Below, piece by piece: positions 44,509 through 50,029 of a stretch of DNA of 50,029 nt (the stretch's first letter is position 1; each line of letters begins with the position of its first letter). Location: positions 1 through 50,029 of the forward strand of contig SUTU01000017.1 in the NCBI GenBank assembly GCA_015152525.1, in the 5' to 3' direction. Origin of the DNA: Cyanobacteria bacterium SIG28. GTDB taxonomy: Bacteria; Cyanobacteriota; Vampirovibrionia; Gastranaerophilales; Gastranaerophilaceae. A model generated the notes under the pieces. It ran no database searches. It saw nothing but the letters and a program-made list of their open reading frames with translations, and was not told the DNA's origin. Both the position numbers and the translations under genes were made by a program.

Positions 44509-44545
44509 GATGCGGTGAAAATTTTTAAATTTACCGCATCTTTTT
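44509..44545 (+). terminator. Terminator of the repeat protein gene
   Basis: GATGCGGT (44509-44516) pairs with ACCGCATC (44533-44540), followed by TTTTT. Confidence 0.8.
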
Positions 44546-44566
44546 GATTTAGATATGAAAAAGTGG

Positions 44567-44590
44567 TAGGGTGCATTTTAATGCACCAAA
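44567..44590. repeat. Solo REP-like palindrome
   Basis: tagggtgcattttaatgcacc: GGTGCATT-tt-AATGCACC. The outer tagggtgc matches the REPIN arms at 183 and 1380; the centre differs. Confidence 0.45.
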
Positions 44591-44728
44591 AAGATTAAAC
44601 TCACTGTTCTTTCTTCTCAAAACGAGTGTTTAAATATACTGCTTTTTCCAAAATCTTTGATTTTGTGAAAAATGTCTGGTTTTCCACAGTGTCTATCCTG
44701 TATGGTTCACTACAACTAGCTTTAATAG

Positions 44729-44749
44729 ATTCTGAGTCAAGCTCAGAAT
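44729..44749. repeat. TCAGAATGAC-type palindromic repeat, copy 1
   Basis: ATTCTGAG-tcaag-CTCAGAAT (8-bp stem, 5-base loop), flanked by AG...GACG. It shares stem length, loop size and flanks with the copy at 49809-49829 that precedes the GIY-YIG gene. It belongs to the dispersed repeat class that yields peptides like HAELVSAS when translated. Confidence 0.6.
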
Positions 44750-44831
44750 GACGTTTTATGGTCGGAAGTTTAGAAATCCAAACTGGACGAAAACGGTCTT
44801 TTAATGGACTATAAACTCTATTAAAGATTAG

Positions 44832-44852
44832 CCCCCACCCTCCCCCACCCCC
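44832..44852 (-). other. G-quadruplex-forming motif on the minus strand
   Basis: The plus strand reads cccccaccctcccccaccccc; the minus strand therefore has four G-runs of 5, 5, 3 and 5 with one-base loops, an ideal quadruplex pattern and very unusual in such AT-rich DNA. It lies about 100 bases before the gene at 44953. Confidence 0.7.
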
Positions 44853-44952
44853 GTGGTGAAGAAACTTGAGCCAAGTCCGTAGAATGTCCCATTTGAGGAT
44901 TTTGAATAAACCTTTTTTGTGATATCCTTTATTATATAAAGGAGTGTATAAT

Positions 44953-45432
44953 ATGCAAATTCAATCTAATTCTAGCATTTTAAATAATAATAATAATATA
45001 CCATTCAAAAAAGGTTTATATTTTGCAAAAACTCCATATATATTATTTAATAAAAAAACTCCTATTAATTATTTTGCCAATGAAAAATTTAAATATAACA
45101 TTTTTAATAGCGAAATTTTAACATCAAAAGAAGGTTTTAGGTATATTAAAGACGATATAACCTCTGCAGATATAAAAAAGGAAGTTACTGATTTGCCATT
45201 CATTAAGGATTTAGCAGAGAAATTTGATACCTTCGTTGTATGCCATAAGCCTAGTTTTATCGATTATTTAAAAAAATATTCTTCTGTTTTAGAAGTTTTT
45301 TGGGCAGATTATTCAAAAGGACAAGTCCAAAATGAAGTAGTAATTGGATATTCTAAAAAATCAGAAACAGATGCTGTAGAGAATATGATAAACAATTTAT
45401 CTATAAAAGAATTTTCATCATTCAAATTTTAA
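44953..45432 (+). CDS. Small protein with N-terminal PFKKG motif, unknown
   Basis: 159 residues from ATG 44953, with AAAGGAG 8 bases upstream (an in-frame GTG 9 bases earlier lies within the ribosome-binding site). The N-terminus, MQIQSNSSILNNNNNIPFKK, is Asn/Ser-rich and ends with the motif of other lineage proteins. The C-terminal half has alternating strands and helices (FDTFVVCHKPSFIDYLKKYS, VVIGYSKKSETDAVENMINN). There is no membrane segment. Unrecognised. It stands alone between two non-coding stretches. Confidence 0.65.
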   Translation: MQIQSNSSILNNNNNIPFKKGLYFAKTPYILFNKKTPINYFANEKFKYNIFNSEILTSKEGFRYIKDDITSADIKKEVTDLPFIKDLAEKFDTFVVCHKPSFIDYLKKYSSVLEVFWADYSKGQVQNEVVIGYSKKSETDAVENMINNLSIKEFSSFKF

Positions 45433-45562
45433 TTATCAAACCAACTGTTATTATTTCTCAAATCGAGAAACAAAGTGCAATATAATAGAACTTATTGATA
45501 ATGAAGATTGGGTTAATAACAAACCTATGAAAATATTAGGTTGCAAAACACCTAATGAATAG
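45431..45562 (+). pseudogene. Possible remnant of a transposase C-terminus (IS30-like)
   Basis: A frame ending at TAG 45560-45562 reads IELIDNEDWVNNKPMKILGC, then KTPNE. It resembles the N-x-R-P-R-K-x-L-x-x-K-T-P-x-E end of IS30-type DDE transposases. No start, catalytic domain or clear terminal repeats remain. Weak but suggestive; it would explain the long gap here. Confidence 0.35.
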
Positions 45563-45987
45563 TGGTGTGATTGTTTCTTGAATCCGCTTAAATGCAAATG
45601 TAAACAAATATGGTGAAGCTTAAGGTGTTTTGTAAATTGTGCGAAGCTTTACAATAATTATAATATTACGCACTGTTTAATTTATAATCTATATAAAAAT
45701 ATAGAATTAATTTTGTCAAAAGCTACATGATAATATTTGTAATAAAAATTTACATTAAATATCATGCTATAAAACTGATGAATTTTAAAGAAAACCCTAT
45801 CTATAATTGCACCAATTAAAATATCTATAACAGCTTAGTAAAAACAATCTTAAAAATATAAAAACATTCATAAATACGTCTTAATATTTTCTTTACATCT
45901 TTGGACTAAATAGCAAAATTTATTTTTAGGGGGTTTAAAGATATATATGAGTTGATATAATCAACTTATACATTAGAAGAAATATAT
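45563..45987. other. Non-coding stretch before the tandem membrane-protein pair
   Basis: No gene is seen. AAAACACC (45545-45552) recurs inverted as GGTGTTTT (45622-45629), possibly a vestige of insertion-sequence ends. AGTTGAT-ata-ATCAACT (45951-45967) is a small hairpin in the leader of the next gene. Confidence 0.35.
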
Positions 45988-47631
45988 ATGATTACCAGAT
46001 TAGGACAAGATAGTAGAAATTATAATAAAACATATTCTACACTAAAAAATGATGACAAAAAGACTCAAAATCCATCATTTAAAAGTTGTGCAGTGTTTTT
46101 ACCTATTTTGCAAGTTATTCAGGAATGTGAAAAAAATCCGATGATTAACGTTGCTGTTATTGACCTATTATCAGCAATCCTACCTAGAACTTTTGTTGAA
46201 TCTTTAACCAATTGGTTTGCAGGATTTGAAGCTTTTAGAAGAGAGTCTTCCGGACTTATCGTTAACTGCTTGATCCCAAGTTTTATAACATTAGGAATTG
46301 CAAAACTCATAAATAAAACTATTATGCCTAAAAACACTAACATGTCCGGTTGTTGGGCTGACAGCAGCTTAATTCAAAGAGCTTCAGGCATTTATGAAAA
46401 AACAAATTCCGAGGATAAAATTAAAGAATCCTTTAAAGAAATTATATCAAACATAGAAGGCGTTGACGGTAGCAAAAGAAATAAATTTGGCAATCTTCTG
46501 ACTTCAACTGAAATAGAAGAATATGCTACTCGATTGAAAAAATTAGCTACAGAAAAAACGGATAAGAAAGAATTTAATAGAGTAATTAAAGAAATAACAG
46601 CTGAAATTACCGGTAAAACACATATTTATGAAAATATTACTCTCACCGGTGAAGGAAATGCGGTAAAAGCTTCCACCGTAAAAACTTTATTAGAAGATTC
46701 TACAAAATTCTTCAAAGAATTCAATAAGGTTGAAGGTAAAGTTAACATGCGAGAATTTGCGAATAAAAGCAAACAACTGGTTAAAGCAAAAAGCATTCTC
46801 GGTATGGCTGTGGTATTACCACTCGCTGCTTCTATGCAATACATAAACAGATATATAACCGAAAAGATTTCCGGTGTTAAAGGTGCACCAATTTATGATG
46901 ATTTCGCTAAAAATGACGGCAATAAAGTAGACCTATCAAACGCTAAAGAGGGGCTTTTACAACAAAAAATCATATCTATTTCTTCTATGATTGGTGTAGG
47001 TTTACTTTCAATGATGAAAATGCCTAGTTGGAACATGTTTGAATTTAAGGGATTATTCCCGACAATGGATCAAGCAAGAATTATCTCTACCACAACTTTT
47101 TCATCAAGAATGGCTGTTGCTGATGATAAGAACGAATTAGCTGAAGCAACCGTTAGAGATATTGCAACATTTATAAGTTTGTATTTCTTAGGTGATTATG
47201 CAGCAAAAGCAACTGCTACGGCTATTGAAAAGAAATCCGGTGTTAGATTATTAAACGACACTAAGCCTATTGAAAAAGATGCAAACATACTCAAAAAATT
47301 CACTCACTGGATGAAAGATGTTAACATAAAATCTTCAGAAGAAGTTGTTAGCAAAACTGCTGAAGAACTCAAGGCAAAAAATCTTCGTCCTACCAAAGAA
47401 CAAGCAGAAAAAATTGCCAAAGAATTAAAGCATGCAACTTATTTACGTTCCGCTTGCCAAGTTGCTAATTTAGGTGTATCATTAGTATTACTTGGGTTAA
47501 TTATTCCGATTTGGACAAGAAATAGCACTAAGAAAAAGCACGCCGAAGCTTTAAAACAAGCCCAAGTAATCTCGTCATCGAGTATCGATAAAAGGGAAAA
47601 AAATGATGCGGTTCAGAATGCCGCCACGTAA
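45988..47631 (+). CDS. Multi-helix membrane protein, paralogue A, unknown
   Basis: 547 residues, unrecognised. The N-terminus contains TQNPSFKS (about 27-34), the lineage motif. Hydrophobic helices include SGLIVNCLIPSFITLGIAKL, ILGMAVVLPLAASMQYI, IISISSMIGVGLLSMM and ANLGVSLVLLGLIIPIW. Soluble helical stretches lie between. It shares a pattern with the next gene: PRT...RRE-S-G (about 68-88), K-S-x-LG-x-A ... P/Y-IN-x-YIT, FKG-x-x-PT, and D/N-EL ... R/KD...LGD near the C-terminus. The two are therefore tandem paralogues, 46 bases apart on one strand. Phage or capsid origin is not indicated. Ribosome-binding site weak (AGAAG). Confidence 0.75.
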   Translation: MITRLGQDSRNYNKTYSTLKNDDKKTQNPSFKSCAVFLPILQVIQECEKNPMINVAVIDLLSAILPRTFVESLTNWFAGFEAFRRESSGLIVNCLIPSFITLGIAKLINKTIMPKNTNMSGCWADSSLIQRASGIYEKTNSEDKIKESFKEIISNIEGVDGSKRNKFGNLLTSTEIEEYATRLKKLATEKTDKKEFNRVIKEITAEITGKTHIYENITLTGEGNAVKASTVKTLLEDSTKFFKEFNKVEGKVNMREFANKSKQLVKAKSILGMAVVLPLAASMQYINRYITEKISGVKGAPIYDDFAKNDGNKVDLSNAKEGLLQQKIISISSMIGVGLLSMMKMPSWNMFEFKGLFPTMDQARIISTTTFSSRMAVADDKNELAEATVRDIATFISLYFLGDYAAKATATAIEKKSGVRLLNDTKPIEKDANILKKFTHWMKDVNIKSSEEVVSKTAEELKAKNLRPTKEQAEKIAKELKHATYLRSACQVANLGVSLVLLGLIIPIWTRNSTKKKHAEALKQAQVISSSSIDKREKNDAVQNAAT

Positions 47632-47677
47632 AAACTGCTTTTATGAGATACAACATTGATGATAAGGAAATATAAAT

Positions 47678-49270
47678 ATGCGAATTAATAAATTAGAAAA
47701 CAATTCTCAAAAACAAAATAACAGCCCTAGGTTTAAGGGTGCAGTAGACAGTGCTTTTAGGTATATGGCTACTAACCAAGCAATTGGTGCCAATGCTGTG
47801 GACTTTGGTTTTATGGTTGCACCAAGAACCGGTATAGATTTAGTTAGCAGAGGTCCTGATGCTGGTTGGGAAACCGGACGTCGTGAAGCTTCAGGTACGG
47901 CAAACCACACTATGATAGGTATTTACGGAATGGGTGCCGGTGCTCTTGTAGGTGCAATAATGGGAGTTGACCGTAAATACGGAACAAAATCTAATTCAAT
48001 ATTAACCGCACCTGAAACTATTAATATTTTAGCGGAAAACAAGGCTAAACAAATAAAAAATAATACAAAACAAATTGATTATTTAAAAGAAACATTTAGC
48101 AATCTTAAAGCATACAACCCTAATTCTGCTAAAGCAGACAAAGACGGCTACGTAAAACTTTCGGAGGAAGTTGTTAATGATGTGGCTAAAATGCTTGATG
48201 GTTCAATAAACGATAAACAAGGTTATAAAACTTGGATAAAAAATGAAACACCAAACTCACTTCACGCTACAAAAAATAAAATAATAGCTGATACCGGCGC
48301 TGAAACTAAATTAGTTTTAGAATCTGCTGACGGTAAAACAAGGAGTGTTACAAACTTAAAAACATTATTAGAAGATGTTTACAAGGTTTCAGAAGCCTTC
48401 AATAAAAACAAAGTCCAAGAAGCTTTTGCAGAACAAGTTAAAAACGGTAAAACAATTAAAGATAATAGTTTTATCAAATCAATTACTAAATTTAATAAAT
48501 CAAAATCTGCACTTGGATTTGCGATAGGTTCTGCTGTTGGCATGTCTATACAACCTATTAACGTTTACATAACCAAAAAGAAAACAGGTTCTGACGGTTT
48601 TGTTGGTGTTGAAGGAAGAAGTAAAGATAACAGTAATGGTTTCAAGGTTATGAAAGGCGTTGCTGCAGCAGGCTTCGGCGCTATGACATTAGCAACATTA
48701 GGAACCGGTATAAAAGGTTTCATGGAAAAAATGGCATTCAAAGGTTTTTGGCCTACAATTAACCAATTAAAAGGAATTTATGGCTTAACAATTATTTCAA
48801 GAATTTTAGCTACCAGAGATAAAGACGAACTCAGAGAATCTTTAACTAAGGATACTTTAGGTTTCTTAAGCTGGTTAGTTCTTGGTGATATAGTTAATAA
48901 AGCAGTGGCAAATCAGCTTGATAAGAGCGTTATTAATAGAAAGCCAAATGATAGTCTATTAAAATCATCATTAAAAACTCGTGATGAAGTTTTAATAGAA
49001 ACATTGGCTAAAAATAATGTGGAAACGGTAACTAAGGATGGTGATAAAGTTATCGCTAAATCATTCAAAGAATTAATGGCAGAGTTAAATAAATTACCAG
49101 AGGACGTTAGAAAAATAGCTAAAAAACGTTTAAGCACACTTAATAAAGCTCAATTTGCAGGCTATGCATTTTCAGGTTTAGTACTTGGTTTAGGAATACC
49201 AAAATTAAATATATTCATAACAAATACGCTTGACAAAAAACGAAAAGCAAAACAATCTGAAAAAGTTTAA
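47678..49270 (+). CDS. Multi-helix membrane protein, paralogue B, unknown
   Basis: 530 residues, related to the preceding gene. The N-terminus, MRINKLENNSQKQNNSPRFK, ends with the lineage motif FKGA. Shared landmarks are VAPRTGIDLV with RREASG (about 46-72), SALGFAIGSAVGMSIQPINV, MAFKGFWPTINQLKG, KDELRESLTKDTLGFLSWLV and the C-terminal helix AGYAFSGLVLGLGIPKLNIF. A Lys-rich tail follows. It has Gly/Ala-rich membrane segments (GIYGMGAGALVGAIMG) and a soluble helical domain around 105-250. Probably co-transcribed with paralogue A. Function unknown; a membrane-bound pair of related subunits is my inference. Confidence 0.75.
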   Translation: MRINKLENNSQKQNNSPRFKGAVDSAFRYMATNQAIGANAVDFGFMVAPRTGIDLVSRGPDAGWETGRREASGTANHTMIGIYGMGAGALVGAIMGVDRKYGTKSNSILTAPETINILAENKAKQIKNNTKQIDYLKETFSNLKAYNPNSAKADKDGYVKLSEEVVNDVAKMLDGSINDKQGYKTWIKNETPNSLHATKNKIIADTGAETKLVLESADGKTRSVTNLKTLLEDVYKVSEAFNKNKVQEAFAEQVKNGKTIKDNSFIKSITKFNKSKSALGFAIGSAVGMSIQPINVYITKKKTGSDGFVGVEGRSKDNSNGFKVMKGVAAAGFGAMTLATLGTGIKGFMEKMAFKGFWPTINQLKGIYGLTIISRILATRDKDELRESLTKDTLGFLSWLVLGDIVNKAVANQLDKSVINRKPNDSLLKSSLKTRDEVLIETLAKNNVETVTKDGDKVIAKSFKELMAELNKLPEDVRKIAKKRLSTLNKAQFAGYAFSGLVLGLGIPKLNIFITNTLDKKRKAKQSEKV

Positions 49271-49278
49271 AAAAACAT

Positions 49279-49307
49279 TTGACAATAAAATTTGTTTAGG
49301 TTAGTAT
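49279..49307 (+). promoter_or_regulatory. tRNA-Val promoter
   Basis: TTGACA (49279-49284), 17 bases, TAGTAT (49302-49307). Confidence 0.55.
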
Positions 49308-49388
49308 AGAAGTTGTCGAAGGGTTGGACAATCGAGAGTCGATATAAATGGCGGATTGAATAACATCAAAGACAAACACCTAAAGTTA

Positions 49389-49464
49389 GGGCGTTTAGCT
49401 CAGTTGGTAGAGCGTCTCCCTTACAAGGAGAGGGTCAGAAGTTCGAGTCTTCTAACGCCCACCA
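49389..49464 (+). tRNA. tRNA-Val(UAC)
   Basis: Acceptor GGGCGTT with AACGCCC, D-arm TAGCTCAGTTGGTAGAGC, anticodon loop CTTACAA (anticodon TAC), T-loop GTTCGAG. CCA is encoded (49462-49464), unlike the other two tRNAs in the window. Confidence 0.96.
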
Positions 49465-49474
49465 TTTAAAAATA

Positions 49475-49496
49475 AGAGCCGAAAGGCTCTTTTTTT
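49475..49496 (+). terminator. Terminator after tRNA-Val
   Basis: AGAGCC-gaaa-GGCTCT with a stable GNRA tetraloop, followed by TTTTTT. Confidence 0.9.
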
Positions 49497-49555
49497 GTGG
49501 CTTTCTGCATTCCAACCTATTTTTGAGCAAAAATGCCAATTTTTAAGAAATGGTT

Positions 49556-49786
49556 TCAATCTCTTTGTTGGTCTGTGTTTGAGATGGTTCGAGTCGCTTT
49601 GGTAGTCTTAAACACCTCTAAAACTATTGTTTTTGTTAGGTTTTGGGTTATTTTTGTGTCAATTTCAATATTTTTTGCTTCTGCCAAAATAGAAATAAAT
49701 CTCTCCCACAGAAATTCAATTTCTTCTTCGGAATATTCTTTATCGTCAAATTGAATAATTACCCCAAAATCTTTTTTATTTTTCAT
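49556..49786 (-). CDS. Small acidic helical protein, unknown
   Basis: 76 residues from ATG 49786, supported by AAAGGAG 6 bases upstream; the longer frame begins in the dispersed repeat. MKNKKDFGVIIQFDDKEYSE is followed by an acidic helix (EEIEFLWERFISILAEAKNI) and a Thr-rich end (TTKATRTISNTDQQRD). It has no membrane segment or motif that I recognise. It is divergent from the GIY-YIG gene, with a palindromic repeat between. An antisense frame of similar length also exists, but only this strand has a ribosome-binding site. Confidence 0.6.
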   Translation of the reverse strand: MKNKKDFGVIIQFDDKEYSEEEIEFLWERFISILAEAKNIEIDTKITQNLTKTIVLEVFKTTKATRTISNTDQQRD

Positions 49787-49808
49787 AATATACTCCTTTC
49801 TTTTTGTC

Positions 49809-49829
49809 ATGCTGAACTTGTTTCAGCAT
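49809..49829. repeat. TCAGCATGAC-type palindromic repeat, copy 2
   Basis: ATGCTGAA-cttgt-TTCAGCAT, an 8-bp stem with 5-base loop, immediately upstream of the GIY-YIG gene. Copy 1 (44729-44749) has the same architecture. This repeat class is often found beside GIY-YIG genes in bacteria. Confidence 0.65.
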
Positions 49830-49847
49830 CTAACCAATGTTGCATGC

Positions 49848-49853
49848 TATAAT
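49848..49853 (+). promoter_or_regulatory. -10 element directly before the GIY-YIG gene (leaderless)
   Basis: TATAAT ends 6 bases before the ATG at 49860, the same spacing as at 36034-36046; no ribosome-binding site. Confidence 0.5.
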
Positions 49854-49859
49854 AAAACT

Positions 49860-50029
49860 ATGAACAAAACTTGTGCTATTTATATTATGACAAATTACTT
49901 AGAAACTTCTTTGTATATTGGAGTAACAAGCAATTTGCAAAAGCGGGTTTGGGAGCATAAAAATAAAGTTGTTAAAGGTTTCACTGAGAAATACAATGTA
50001 AATAAATTAGTCTATTATGAATTAACAGA
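49860..50029 (+). CDS. GIY-YIG family nuclease, N-terminal part (cut by window end)
   Basis: The first 56 residues are visible. CAIYIMTNYLETSLYIGVTS shows the GIY-like YIM/YIG pair, followed by LQKRVWEHKNKVVKGFTEKY, giving the catalytic Tyr, Arg and His region of the small single-domain GIY-YIG proteins (YhbQ/UPF0213-like). Full members are about 85-100 residues, so roughly half is here. They are thought to be DNA endonucleases; many lie next to dispersed palindromes like the one just upstream, hinting that the two spread together. Probably leaderless mRNA. Confidence 0.85.
   Translation, partial: MNKTCAIYIMTNYLETSLYIGVTSNLQKRVWEHKNKVVKGFTEKYNVNKLVYYELT

Noticed and set aside
43728..44576. 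282-codon frame opposite the repeat protein gene
   Set aside because: It is the antisense of the 81-bp repeats, so its periodic Ile/Phe/Ser pattern is a by-product; the plus strand has the strong ribosome-binding site.
45988..49270. Prophage or capsid genes
   Set aside because: The two proteins contain several hydrophobic helices and are paralogues; no terminase, portal, integrase or lysis genes are nearby.
49643..49852. 69-codon plus-strand frame ending in CHAELVSASNQCCML
   Set aside because: The tail is the translated dispersed palindrome; the opposite strand carries a gene with a proper ribosome-binding site.

Overview
The window is an AT-rich chromosomal segment from a diderm bacterium. 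My best placement, by inference, is a gut lineage of non-photosynthetic Cyanobacteria relatives (Melainabacteria/Vampirovibrionia, order Gastranaerophilales). The clues are an Omp85/BamA with only three POTRA domains (the cyanobacterial number), a Skp-like chaperone, a cyanobacterial-style matrixin-like peptidase motif, and a set of unrecognised proteins that share a short N-terminal F-K-G-like motif. There is no prophage, rRNA operon or CRISPR array.

Layout. 1-1980 is an accessory patch: three small minus-strand genes (one possibly a BECR-type nuclease), a probable free-standing pseudoknotted small RNA, and REPIN-like double palindromes. 2078-3430 is rplJ-rplL behind an L10-type leader with an attenuator. 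3490-6728 holds an MsbA-like ABC exporter and a GDP-mannose enzyme, followed by tRNA-Leu. 7043-9952 holds the biotin-initiation pair bioG-bioC and a PAS histidine kinase. 10022-12355 is a large unknown protein. 12497-17425 carries gmhA, divergent from hom-thrC-proB and a methyltransferase-like gene. 17422-20220 holds a GH35 beta-galactosidase and a small partner. 20349-26172 holds a PilZ protein convergent with an operon bamA-skp-pyrimidine nucleoside phosphorylase-(soluble FlhA/SctV C-domain protein). 26396-33248 is smc, a small unknown gene, scpA, scpB and a membrane metzincin-TPR protein. 33256-35909 is mtnP-yggT-TPR glycosyltransferase. 36046-40319 holds an ABC1/UbiB-like kinase fused to a membrane region and a TPR protein. 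40391-42765 is an operon with a PAD-like pentein, a small membrane protein, an NrtR-like Nudix protein and secG. From 42835 on the window becomes accessory again: tRNA-Arg, long non-coding stretches with palindromes and a G-quadruplex motif, an EF-hand-like 27-residue repeat protein, two tandem paralogous membrane proteins, tRNA-Val and a partial GIY-YIG gene.

The genes fit an envelope- and chromosome-maintenance segment (BamA, Skp, SecG, YggT, MsbA-like exporter, SMC-ScpAB) mixed with amino-acid (Thr, Pro), biotin and nucleoside-salvage metabolism. The strongest leads for undescribed biology are: the recurrent N-terminal motif on otherwise unrelated proteins; a FlhA/SctV cytoplasmic ring domain with no membrane export gate, encoded in the bamA operon; a compact small RNA with its own promoter; and a promoter class (TATGWTAAAAT, several copies with the -10 almost touching the start codon) that suggests leaderless transcripts. 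All functional assignments rest on reading motifs; no database search was run.
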